Assembly: GCA_934309345.1 (NCBI GenBank)
Contig: CAKRDD010000026.1
Location: forward strand, 1-46,175
Direction: 5' to 3'
DNA from: an uncultured Mediterraneibacter sp.
Lineage (GTDB): Bacteria; Bacillota; Clostridia; Lachnospirales; Lachnospiraceae
Length of the DNA: 46,175 bases
Positions 26,116-34,306 of this stretch are shown here, in pieces (the stretch's first letter is position 1; every line of letters starts with the position of its first letter). A model generated the notes under the pieces. The model saw only the letters and a list, made by a program, of their open reading frames with translations. It was not told the DNA's origin and did not search any database. The translations under genes were made by a program, and so were the position numbers.

Positions 26116-26164
26116 TTCTTTAACGATAACAATTCGTCAATGTTATCTCTTTTCCACGTGATTT

Positions 26165-26193
26165 AGTATAACAAACCTGCACATAAAAGTCAA
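26165..26193 (-). promoter_or_regulatory. Promoter of the antiterminator-PTS operon
   Basis: TTGACT (26188-26193) and TATACT (26165-26170) are spaced by 17 bases, about 45-50 bases upstream of the RAT site on the minus strand. Confidence 0.8.
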
Positions 26194-26274
26194 TCAAATA
26201 TTTTATAATTTGTTAATAATATTTATATTTTTTTTATACTTTTACATAATACGCGATTTTCTTCGTTATTTTTT

Positions 26275-26325
26275 ACAAAAACAAATTTCAGACATACGCT
26301 TAAAATTCATCTCTGCCTGAAATTT
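26275..26325 (-). terminator. Terminator of the ecf-truA operon
   Basis: AAATTTCAG (26283-26291) pairs with CTGAAATTT (26317-26325), and T-rich sequence follows on the minus strand. It is 75 bases past the truA stop. Confidence 0.65.
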
Positions 26326-26399
26326 GGTTCTGTCTACTGACAATCACCACACTGTCTAGTCTAACAGCGAAACGGTTCATTGTCAACCTTTACAAAAAA

Positions 26400-27152
26400 T
26401 TATTTACTTTTTTCTTCAAGGTAGTCAATTTTAACAAGTGTTAGTCCCTGTGGTGGAACTGTCATTCCTGCTGCCTGGCGGTCTTTCGCTTCGAGAATTA
26501 GTGGAATCTGTTCCGGAGCAATCGCTCCTCTTCCAACTCCGATCAATGTACCTGCAAGGATCCGGACCATATTGTAGAGGAATCCATTTCCACGGACACG
26601 AATTGTAATAAGCTCTTCCTCTTTCTCTACTTCCAGATCATAAATCGTACGAACCGTATCTTCTACCTGGGTATGAACATTACAGAAGCTCTTAAAGTCA
26701 TGCTCCCCTTTCAGGTATTCTGCAGCTTCTCTCATCTTCTCAAGATCAAGATCAAATGAAACATGGTACGTGTCTCTTCTTCTCATCGGATCCGGAAACT
26801 TGCTGTTCAAAATCTTATATTCATATGTTTTTTCTGTATCACAATGTCTCGGATGCCAGTCTGCTGCCACCTCATCCGAAGCCACAACCACAATGTCTTC
26901 CGGAAGCAGTGGATTCAATGCATAAGCAAACCGGTCTGCCGGGATTGTAGACTCTGTGTCAAATACAGCAACGTTTCCCTTCGCATGGACTCCCGCATCC
27001 GTGCGGCTTGCCCCGATCACGATAATCTCTTCCTTCGTAAGCCTTGAGATTGCCTGATTCAATTCACCTTCTATTGTCGGCACTTCCGGCTGCACCTGCC
27101 ATCCACAATATGCAGTGCCGTCATATGCCACCCTTAATCTGATTCTTCTCAT
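26400..27152 (-). CDS. truA: tRNA pseudouridine(38-40) synthase
   Basis: This 250-residue enzyme converts uridines 38-40 of the tRNA anticodon stem-loop to pseudouridine. The catalytic Asp52 sits in GASRTDAGVHA, and the start RRIRLRVAYDGTAYCGWQ is typical. An upstream ATG at 27221 would add 23 unrelated residues and overlap ecfT; the ATG at 27152 has AGGAGAAAGGG upstream and fits the family start. It follows the ecf genes, a gene order widely kept in Firmicutes. Confidence 0.95.
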   Translation of the reverse strand: MRRIRLRVAYDGTAYCGWQVQPEVPTIEGELNQAISRLTKEEIIVIGASRTDAGVHAKGNVAVFDTESTIPADRFAYALNPLLPEDIVVVASDEVAADWHPRHCDTEKTYEYKILNSKFPDPMRRRDTYHVSFDLDLEKMREAAEYLKGEHDFKSFCNVHTQVEDTVRTIYDLEVEKEEELITIRVRGNGFLYNMVRILAGTLIGVGRGAIAPEQIPLILEAKDRQAAGMTVPPQGLTLVKIDYLEEKSK

Positions 27153-27208
27153 ATCTAAAACCCTTTCTCCTGTAAGACAAAAGGGACAGAAATCTCCGTC
27201 CCTCTTCT

Positions 27209-28033
27209 CTAAAATATCCACAATTTAAATGGAACAAATCTTCCGATCACAACGATCGCGATCAGATATCCCCATGTGATCGCATAAGCGAGTCTGTCCT
27301 GATAATGATATTTCAAAGGCTTCATCTTTGTACGTCCCTCGCCGCCATGATAACAACGCGCTTCCATTGCCATCGCCAGATCATTTGCTCTACGGAATGC
27401 AGATACAAAAAGTGGAACAAGGATTGGAATCATTGCCTTTGCTCTCTGAATGATATTTCCAGATTCAAAGTCAGCGCCTCTTGCGATCTGCGCCTTCATG
27501 ATCTTGTCTGTCTCTTCCAGCAGAATCGGAATAAAACGCAGTGCAATAGACATCATCATCGAAATTTCGTGTACCGGTACATGGATTCGGTTCAGTGGAT
27601 GAAGCAGCTTCTCCAGTCCATCCGTCAGTCCGTTCGGAGTCGTTGTAAATGTCATCAAAGAAGATCCTGCAACAAGCAGTACAAGACGAACTGCCATGAA
27701 CACAGAAGTACGAAGTCCTGTCTCTGTGATCGTAATGATTCCCCAATGGAATAACACTGCACCGCCTCTTGTAAGGAACAAGTTCATAGCCACTGTAAAC
27801 AATAACAAGATCACAATCGGCTTAAGTCCTTTTCCGATAAACTTTGCCGGGACTTTAGAAACGTGAATCATGCACGCAAGAAATATAAATGCCAATGCAT
27901 ATCCAAGCACACTGTTCTGCACAAATAAAGAAACCAAAAAGATCAGTGTGCAGACAATCTTCACACGCGGATCCAGTCTGTGAATCGGACTCTGCGCCGG
28001 ATAATACTGTCCTATCGTAATATCTCTGATCAT
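27209..28033 (-). CDS. ecfT: Energy-coupling factor transporter transmembrane subunit EcfT
   Basis: This 274-residue membrane protein is the scaffold of group II ECF importers. It couples two ATPases to exchangeable vitamin-binding S subunits (riboflavin, folate, biotin and others encoded elsewhere). Several membrane segments are followed by the two ATPase-contacting Ala-Arg motifs in AQIARGADF and AMEARCYHGG. The ATG overlaps the ecfA2 stop by 4 bases (ATGA). Confidence 0.95.
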   Translation of the reverse strand: MIRDITIGQYYPAQSPIHRLDPRVKIVCTLIFLVSLFVQNSVLGYALAFIFLACMIHVSKVPAKFIGKGLKPIVILLLFTVAMNLFLTRGGAVLFHWGIITITETGLRTSVFMAVRLVLLVAGSSLMTFTTTPNGLTDGLEKLLHPLNRIHVPVHEISMMMSIALRFIPILLEETDKIMKAQIARGADFESGNIIQRAKAMIPILVPLFVSAFRRANDLAMAMEARCYHGGEGRTKMKPLKYHYQDRLAYAITWGYLIAIVVIGRFVPFKLWIF

Positions 28034-28896
28034 GACTGCACCTCCTGTCTCTTCTTCAGGAAGTTGTAGATCTCATCCGCTGCTTCTTCCACTGTCGTCG
28101 CATCTGCGGACACATCGAATCCTTTTTCTTTCAGATCATGCATCACATAAGTCACCTGCGGTGCGGCCAGTCCGACAGCTTCAAGCTCTTTATAATGACG
28201 GAACACTTCTTCCGGTGTACCGTCAAGCATTTTCTCTCCATCATTCATCACGATCAGACGCTCCACGTATTTCGCAACATCTTCCATACTATGGGAAACA
28301 AGAATAACTGTCATTCCGGTCTTCTCATGAAGCAATTTCACCTGATCCAAGATCTCATCTCGTCCCTTCGGGTCCAGTCCGGCAGTCGGCTCATCCAGGA
28401 CAAGTACCTTCGGATGCATTGCAAGAATTCCTGCGATCGCCACACGGCGCTTCTGTCCTCCGGATAATTCAAACGGAGACTGCTTATAATATTTCTCCGG
28501 AAATCCTACAAGCTCCAGAGCTTCTCTGGCCTGTTTCTCGCACTCTTCCTTGGAAAGTCCCTGGTTCTTCGGTCCGAAACATACATCACTCAACACATCA
28601 ACTTCAAACAGCTGATACTCCGGATACTGGAACACAAGCCCTACCTGTGTACGCAGTTTCTTCATATCATATCCATCCTCGTAAATGTTCTGCCCCTCGT
28701 AAAATAATTTGCCGGAGGTCGCTTTCATCAGACCATTCAGATGCTGGATCAATGTTGATTTTCCAGAACCTGTGTGTCCGATAATTCCAACAAATTGTCC
28801 CTGCGGAATCTCAAGACTGACATCCTTCAGCGCATGATGCTCATATGCGGTTCCCGGGCTGTATACATAACTGATATTTTCTAACTTAATTGACAT
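28030..28896 (-). CDS. ecfA2: ECF transporter ATPase EcfA2
   Basis: This 288-residue ABC ATPase has Walker A GHTGSGKST, the Q loop near VFQYPEYQLF, the signature LSGGQKRR and Walker B VLVLDEPTAGLD with the catalytic Glu. It pairs with EcfA1 to power vitamin uptake. It overlaps ecfA1 by 16 bases and ecfT by 4. Confidence 0.95.
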   Translation of the reverse strand: MSIKLENISYVYSPGTAYEHHALKDVSLEIPQGQFVGIIGHTGSGKSTLIQHLNGLMKATSGKLFYEGQNIYEDGYDMKKLRTQVGLVFQYPEYQLFEVDVLSDVCFGPKNQGLSKEECEKQAREALELVGFPEKYYKQSPFELSGGQKRRVAIAGILAMHPKVLVLDEPTAGLDPKGRDEILDQVKLLHEKTGMTVILVSHSMEDVAKYVERLIVMNDGEKMLDGTPEEVFRHYKELEAVGLAAPQVTYVMHDLKEKGFDVSADATTVEEAADEIYNFLKKRQEVQS

Positions 28897-29732
28897 AAGG
28901 CATCCACCAATTCTTCCCTTCTAAGAATTCCTTTCGGCAGCGGAACTCCTTTTTGAATCAATGCGTCTGCCAGCATCGTCACCTGTGGCACATCCATACG
29001 GTACTTCTTGAGCTCATCCACCCGGCTGAAAATCTCTTTCGGCGTACCATGCATAACCACATGTCCTTCATCCATTACAAATACCTGATCCGCATCGATC
29101 ACTTCTTCCATATAATGTGTGATCAGGATCACCGTAACATTCTTCTCTTTTCGAAGCTGCTCTACCGCTTCAATAACTTCTTTTCGTCCATTCGGATCAA
29201 GCATCGCCGTCGGCTCATCAAGCACGATACACTTCGGCTCCATTGCGATCACTCCTGCGATCGCCACTCTCTGCTTCTGACCTCCTGATAATTTATTCGG
29301 AGAATCCTTTCTGCGCTCCAACATACCGACTGCACGCAGACTGTTCTCTACGCGTTTCCAGATCTCATCCGTAGGAACGCCTAAGTTCTCCGGACCGAAT
29401 CCTACTTCCTCTTCCACAACCGTTCCGATGATCTGGTTATCCGGATTCTGAAATACCATTCCGGCGCTCTGTCTGATGTTCCAAAGCTCATTCGGATCTT
29501 TCGTATCTCTTCCATCCACCCACATCGTTCCGCCTGTTGGGACAAGAATCGCATTCATGTGCTTCGCCAGGGTAGACTTTCCTGAACCGTTGTGTCCAAG
29601 AATCGCCACAAAAGACCCCTGCGGGACATCAATGTCAACTCCGTCAATGGCGCGATGGGACCCGATCACATTACCTTCTTCGTCTCGTTTATCATATTCA
29701 AATACAAGCTTTTCAGCACGTATCATTCCCAT
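28881..29732 (-). CDS. ecfA1: ECF transporter ATPase EcfA1
   Basis: This 283-residue ABC ATPase has GHNGSGKST, VFQNPDNQIIG, LSGGQKQRVA and CIVLDEPTAMLD. Start chosen at the ATG at 29732, which has AAAGGCGG upstream; a start 14 codons earlier lacks such a site. First gene of the ecfA1-ecfA2-ecfT-truA operon. In many Firmicutes this block follows rplQ; here it has its own upstream region and no ribosomal genes beside it. Confidence 0.94.
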   Translation of the reverse strand: MGMIRAEKLVFEYDKRDEEGNVIGSHRAIDGVDIDVPQGSFVAILGHNGSGKSTLAKHMNAILVPTGGTMWVDGRDTKDPNELWNIRQSAGMVFQNPDNQIIGTVVEEEVGFGPENLGVPTDEIWKRVENSLRAVGMLERRKDSPNKLSGGQKQRVAIAGVIAMEPKCIVLDEPTAMLDPNGRKEVIEAVEQLRKEKNVTVILITHYMEEVIDADQVFVMDEGHVVMHGTPKEIFSRVDELKKYRMDVPQVTMLADALIQKGVPLPKGILRREELVDALCQLS

Positions 29733-29841
29733 GAATATACCGCCTTTCTTATTATGAAAAACATAAGAATTCAAAACTTTCTAATGTATCTATCTCGTTA
29801 ATAGTTGCATAAAGCGAACTGTAAAAGACAATTCAAAATTC

Positions 29842-29870
29842 ATTTTACGGTATCATAAAAAGATTTGCAA
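29842..29870 (-). promoter_or_regulatory. Probable promoter of the ecf operon
   Basis: On the minus strand, TTGCAA (29865-29870) and TAAAAT (29842-29847) have a 17-base spacer, about 110 bases upstream of ecfA1. Confidence 0.5.
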
Positions 29871-29879
29871 GTATGCATA

Positions 29880-29902
29880 CTGTAAAATACAGTAAAATAC
29901 AG
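29880..29902. repeat. Short tandem repeat / palindrome upstream of the ecf promoter
   Basis: TAAAATACAG occurs twice in tandem (29883-29892 and 29893-29902), and CTGTA-AAA-TACAG (29880-29892) is a perfect palindrome. It lies just upstream of the predicted -35, where an activator or repressor could bind. Confidence 0.4.
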
Positions 29903-29942
29903 CAAATTACGAAAATTTAGTTATCACAGCACCTTTCGTCCA

Positions 29943-29971
29943 TTGAACCTCCATTCCGATTATGATATTCT
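29943..29971 (+). promoter_or_regulatory. Candidate glpK promoter
   Basis: TTGAAC (29943-29948) and TATTCT (29966-29971) with a 17-base spacer. The MITE-like element lies between this and the glpK start. Confidence 0.45.
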
Positions 29972-30020
29972 TATCTTATTAGAATATAGAACAGAACGAA
30001 CCTCGATTATCACATTTCTG

Positions 30021-30162
30021 GTTACTGTTCACACGATGTGCGACCAGCAACGCATCTCGCCATTTTAAATCGCCTTTGGCGATGGGGCGAGATGCATTCA
30101 AGCCAAAACATGCATCCTCCGTGTCAATCAGCGGAGTGATTGACACGGGAGTGAACAGTAAC
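30021..30162. mobile_element. MITE-like element in the glpK 5' region
   Basis: A 142-bp segment begins GTTACTGTTCAC and ends GTGAACAGTAAC, perfect 12-bp terminal inverted repeats. It is flanked on both sides by the 8-bp direct repeat CATTTCTG (30013-30020 and 30163-30170), as expected for a target-site duplication. Inside are further hairpins: GCATCTCGCC/GGCGAGATGC and GTGTCAATCA/TGATTGACAC. It is too short to encode a transposase, so it would be moved in trans. A truncated relative lies at 34166. Confidence 0.75.
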
Positions 30163-30204
30163 CATTTCTGTTCTGAGTAATACTAGAATGAGGAGGCACA
30201 TTTT

Positions 30205-31701
30205 ATGTCAAAATACGTTATGGCATTAGATGCCGGAACCACAAGTAATCGTTGCATTTTATTTAATAAAAAAGGGGAAATCTGCAGCGTCACACAGAGA
30301 GAATTCACACAGTATTTTCCAAAACCGGGCTGGGTGGAGCACGATGCGGATGAAATCTGGGCAAGCATGCTCGGAGTTGCTGTGGAGGCTATGAACATCA
30401 TCGGTGCGGAACCTTCTGATATCGCTGCAATCGGTATCACGAACCAGCGCGAGACAACAATCGTATGGGATAAGAATACCGGCGATCCGGTCTGCCACGC
30501 GATCGTCTGGCAGTGTCGTCGTACTGCTGAATTCTGCGATTCTTTGAAAGAAAAAGGACTGACAGAGAAGTTCCGTCAGAAAACCGGTCTTGTACTTGAT
30601 GCTTATTTCTCAGGAACAAAGATCCGCTGGATCCTTGACAACGTTCCTAAAGCAAGAGAACGTGCCGAGCGCGGAGAACTGCTCTTTGGTACAGTAGAGA
30701 CCTGGCTGATCTGGAAGCTGACGAAAGGCGCTGTACATATAACAGACTACTCCAACGCATCACGAACCATGCTTTTCAATATCAATACATTAGACTGGGA
30801 TGACGAGATTCTCGAAGAACTTCAGATCCCACGCTGTATGCTTCCGACACCGAAGCCTTCGAGCTGCATTTACGGAGAGACAGATCCTTCCGTCCTCGGC
30901 GGAGCCATCCCGATCGCCGGTGCTGCCGGAGATCAGCAGTCTGCACTTTTCGGTCAGACCTGCTTTAAACCTGGAGATGCAAAGAATACTTACGGAACCG
31001 GCTGCTTCCTTCTGATGAACACCGGAGAGAAACCAGTCTTTTCCAACAACGGGCTTGTCACCACGATTGCCTGGGGACTCGACGGAAAAGTTACATATGC
31101 TCTGGAAGGTTCTATCTTTGTCGCCGGTGCGGTGATCCAGTGGCTGCGTGATGAACTGCGCCTGATTGATTCCGCAGAAGACTGCGAATACATGGCAAAG
31201 AAAGTGCAAAATACAAATGGCTGTTATGTTGTACCTGCTTTCACCGGACTCGGTGCTCCATATTGGGATCAGTATGCCCGCGGAACGATCGTCGGCCTGA
31301 CTCGTGGGGTAAATAAATACCATATCATCCGTGCGACCCTCGAATCTCTCGCTTATCAGGCATATGATGTCCTTACTGCCATGAAAGCAGATTCCGACAT
31401 TGACCTTGCCTCCCTGAAAGTAGACGGCGGCGCAAGCGCAAATAATTTTCTGATGCAGACACAGGCTGATCTGATCAATGCACCTGTCCATCGTCCGGTC
31501 TGCGTTGAGACGACTGCTATGGGAGCTGCTTATCTGGCTGGACTGGCAGTTGGCTACTGGAACAGTCTTGAAGAAATCAAAGAGAACTGGGCGATCGATC
31601 AGATCTTTGAACCTTCGATTGATCCGGAAGTCCGCGAAAAGAAACTGAAGGGCTGGCACAAAGCTGTCAAATATTCCTTCGACTGGGCGAAAGAAGATTA
31701 A
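30205..31701 (+). CDS. glpK: Glycerol kinase
   Basis: This 498-residue FGGY-family kinase phosphorylates glycerol to sn-glycerol-3-phosphate with ATP. The N-terminal ALDAGTTSNRCILF is the phosphate-binding loop, GWVEHDADEIW is the GlpK-specific glycerol-site region, and KVDGGASANNFLMQ is the second family signature. Length is standard. AGGAGG precedes the ATG. No glpF or glpO neighbours are present, and the gene ends in a strong terminator, so it is monocistronic. Confidence 0.96.
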   Translation: MSKYVMALDAGTTSNRCILFNKKGEICSVTQREFTQYFPKPGWVEHDADEIWASMLGVAVEAMNIIGAEPSDIAAIGITNQRETTIVWDKNTGDPVCHAIVWQCRRTAEFCDSLKEKGLTEKFRQKTGLVLDAYFSGTKIRWILDNVPKARERAERGELLFGTVETWLIWKLTKGAVHITDYSNASRTMLFNINTLDWDDEILEELQIPRCMLPTPKPSSCIYGETDPSVLGGAIPIAGAAGDQQSALFGQTCFKPGDAKNTYGTGCFLLMNTGEKPVFSNNGLVTTIAWGLDGKVTYALEGSIFVAGAVIQWLRDELRLIDSAEDCEYMAKKVQNTNGCYVVPAFTGLGAPYWDQYARGTIVGLTRGVNKYHIIRATLESLAYQAYDVLTAMKADSDIDLASLKVDGGASANNFLMQTQADLINAPVHRPVCVETTAMGAAYLAGLAVGYWNSLEEIKENWAIDQIFEPSIDPEVREKKLKGWHKAVKYSFDWAKED

Positions 31702-31750
31702 CATTTTTATATCTTTGAAAACAAATATCTACATGAAAAGCATATAAAAA

Positions 31751-31809
31751 CTGCTGTCCGCCTGTTGTTCATAAATCCCGTAAACAACAGTTCAGACAGC
31801 AGCTTTTTA
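31751..31809. terminator. Bidirectional terminator between glpK and the YitT gene
   Basis: CTGCTGTC...GACAGCAG outer arms and CTGTTGTT/AAACAACAG inner arms form a long stem, with T runs on both strands. It serves two convergent genes. Confidence 0.9.
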
Positions 31810-31832
31810 TATTTCATATTCTTCTCTTTTAT

Positions 31833-32720
31833 TTACAACTCATCAAGACTTTCCTTGAATCCCTCTCCAAGCACCTCACTCGTCTCAGTGAACATTACAA
31901 ATGCAGAGTCATCTACCTGATAAACTGCATTTTTTACAAGATAAGCTTCTGACTTGGAACATGCACAGAGCAGAACATTTCTCTTACTCTTTGTATAAGT
32001 CCCCATTCCTTCCAGAGATGTCACACCACGATCGGTGATTCTTCCAATCTCCTCCGCTGTTTCTTCTCCCTTGGATGTTACGATAATTGCAAGTGTTCCT
32101 GCACCGATTCCGTAAAGAATCTTATCGATCACCATCGAGCAGACGAATACTGCGATCAATCCATACAGAACTGAGTCAACATCACCGAATACCGGCCATC
32201 CGATCAAGATAATGATCAGGTCGATCAACAGTGTCAGTCGTCCAAGAGACATATGTGGTCTCTTCTTTTTGATCGTCATCGTCAGGAAATCGGCTCCCCC
32301 CGAAGAAGAACCTCTCATATAGAAAAGAACCATTCCAAGTCCAAGCAATGCACCTGAGTAAATCGCTGCAAGCAGACGCTGTCCTGTATAGAACGGAAAC
32401 ATTGGAAATACAAGATCGACAAAGATGGTCGAGATAATCATTGTTCTCGCAGTCTTTATCAAAAACCGCTTTCCTACTGTCTTATAACTGATAATAACCA
32501 GCGGAACATTCAGGATCAACGTCATTGTACCAACCGGAAGATTCCATAACTTGTTCATGATCAATGCGATACCTGAAATCCCTCCAGGCGCAAAGTTTCC
32601 ACCCTCTGCAAATGTATAGATTCCGGCACCAAACAAAATACTTCCTATAATATCATACAAAATATCCACTGCAAGCTCTTTTTTCGGATGCTCTGCCCGC
32701 ATTTTTTTATTCTCCATCAT
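31833..32720 (-). CDS. YitT family membrane protein (DUF161-DUF2179)
   Basis: This 295-residue protein has about five or six N-terminal membrane segments with the family motif FAEGGNFAPGGISGIALI. A soluble C-terminal domain (about 215-290; RGVTSLEGMGTYTKSKRNVLLC) is of the DUF2179 type. These multicopy Firmicute proteins have no settled function; transport has been proposed. It lies 30 bases after the CmpB-domain gene, so the two may be co-transcribed. Confidence 0.88.
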   Translation of the reverse strand: MMENKKMRAEHPKKELAVDILYDIIGSILFGAGIYTFAEGGNFAPGGISGIALIMNKLWNLPVGTMTLILNVPLVIISYKTVGKRFLIKTARTMIISTIFVDLVFPMFPFYTGQRLLAAIYSGALLGLGMVLFYMRGSSSGGADFLTMTIKKKRPHMSLGRLTLLIDLIIILIGWPVFGDVDSVLYGLIAVFVCSMVIDKILYGIGAGTLAIIVTSKGEETAEEIGRITDRGVTSLEGMGTYTKSKRNVLLCACSKSEAYLVKNAVYQVDDSAFVMFTETSEVLGEGFKESLDEL

Positions 32721-32750
32721 ACCATTTCCCTCTCGTTTACATCTTATTTT

Positions 32751-34058
32751 CTATTCCGTTGCTTTTGCGTTCGGATAAATTTTCTCCATCTTCGCATCAT
32801 CGTAATGCTCATCTGCCCACTTCTGAATACTGTTTTCTGCCACAACACCCTTGCCGCGTTCGTCATAACGAATAAGCGCGATGCAAGACACAGCCACATT
32901 GCAGACCATGAAAATGATCAAAAACCAGGTGAGCACCTTCCCTGTCAGCATCGGGATTTTCTCAATCCATGCGGAAATGTGCGGATAGATCTTCTTAAAC
33001 CAGACAACTGCCGCAATTCCCCAGAAGAAGCAGTATAATAAGTTGATTCGACCTCCCAAGTTAAATGGAATCTCGCTATAGTCCCAAAATACTTTCCCGA
33101 ATACAATTTCCGTAAATACACTACAAAGATATTCGTATGCTCCGCCGAGCAACGTACCGATGATAAATAAGAAACTGTCACTCTTATCTTTATATTTGTA
33201 AAGCATCGCTGTCACAAGTGCGATCGCCAGTCCCCAGACAATACTGAACGGTCCCCAGACCACACTGGAGCGACTCATCCACACACCTGCTGTGATCCTG
33301 CAGAAAATTGTCTCTGTAATATCTCCAAGAAATGCTCCGACAAAAAACAACAGCACGATCTTGTAGAACCCACAGCCTGCGGCAAATACTTTTCCCTTCT
33401 CCGCTTCCTCTTCCTTGCGGATCAGTTCCATCGCTTTTGGATACGCTTTTTGGATACGTTTCCCAACCCATCCGGAAATCACACTTCCAAGCTTATCACT
33501 GACTTTATCCAGACCTTCATTTGCAGCTTCCCACCGCGTGAGGTTCTTTCCTTTTCCACGAAGCAACAGATAAGATCCGAGGATATCCACAACTAATACT
33601 CCAAGAAGAACCAACACAAGGATCTTCATCAGGAACAGAGGCAACATTTTAAATACTATGATCGCAAATCTGTTTCCCCAGCGGATTCCGAGATATCCAA
33701 GAGCACCCCAGATAAGAGAAGCCGGGATACAGATATATCCGTCCAGATTCCATTTGATTCTGGAGTAATCCCACCATCTGGCTTTAAATGCCTTCTCGAT
33801 CAAATGCCCTGCAACCCACTCGATCACTGTCGCATAAATTGCCGCAAATAAAAAAAGCCAGACTCCTCTTAGCTCCTGTAATCCAAATGTCATGAACAGA
33901 GCGGCGATACCGTAGATCACACAGAACGGTCCATTCACCAGACCTCTGTTCGCAAATTTCTTCTGTTTTACTGTTGCGGCCGCTGTCTCCAACACCCATC
34001 CTAAGAAAGAATAGATGAAAAACAGCCAAAGCAGTTCATACCATGTAAAACGAATCAT
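32751..34058 (-). CDS. Membrane protein with two CmpB (putative ABC-transporter type IV) domains
   Basis: This 435-residue polytopic protein carries two copies of the CmpB-type repeat. One begins near the N-terminus (YSFLGWVLETAAATVKQKKF...NGPFCVIYGIAAL), the other near residue 230 (VGAFLGDITETIFCRI...WGPFSIVWGLAIAL). A basic soluble linker lies between. Single-domain relatives are common and uncharacterised; despite the family name no ATPase is near. The ATG at 34058 has AAAGGAG upstream and fits the family start better than an ATG 10 codons earlier. Confidence 0.82.
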   Translation of the reverse strand: MIRFTWYELLWLFFIYSFLGWVLETAAATVKQKKFANRGLVNGPFCVIYGIAALFMTFGLQELRGVWLFLFAAIYATVIEWVAGHLIEKAFKARWWDYSRIKWNLDGYICIPASLIWGALGYLGIRWGNRFAIIVFKMLPLFLMKILVLVLLGVLVVDILGSYLLLRGKGKNLTRWEAANEGLDKVSDKLGSVISGWVGKRIQKAYPKAMELIRKEEEAEKGKVFAAGCGFYKIVLLFFVGAFLGDITETIFCRITAGVWMSRSSVVWGPFSIVWGLAIALVTAMLYKYKDKSDSFLFIIGTLLGGAYEYLCSVFTEIVFGKVFWDYSEIPFNLGGRINLLYCFFWGIAAVVWFKKIYPHISAWIEKIPMLTGKVLTWFLIIFMVCNVAVSCIALIRYDERGKGVVAENSIQKWADEHYDDAKMEKIYPNAKATE

Positions 34059-34165
34059 TGCCCCATCTCCTTTGTACCATGTTTTCATTCACATCTTTCT
34101 TAGTATAACGCATATCAATGCTTTTTCCTAGGGATAAATCCAAAAATAATCGCAACTCCAATGAT

Positions 34166-34198
34166 GTTACTGTTCACAGTACCTGCGACCAGCAACAC
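34166..34198. mobile_element. Truncated copy of the MITE-like element
   Basis: GTTACTGTTCAC is identical to the element end at 30021, and TGCGACCAGCAAC shortly after matches 30039-30051. No matching right end is found downstream, so this is a solo or decayed left end. Confidence 0.6.
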
Positions 34199-34306
34199 TA
34201 TAATTTCTTTTTAATTGTCGTTGCAAAGCCCTCTTTATAATTTTATTATAATGAAAGAAGAATTCAATCTTTGTTCCATTTCAAATGCATCTTTTGGATT
34301 CTTAAT

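Noticed and set aside
30790..31704. 304-codon open frame on the minus strand
   Set aside because: It is antisense to glpK, which has full family conservation; the shadow protein has no recognisable domain and no ribosome site.
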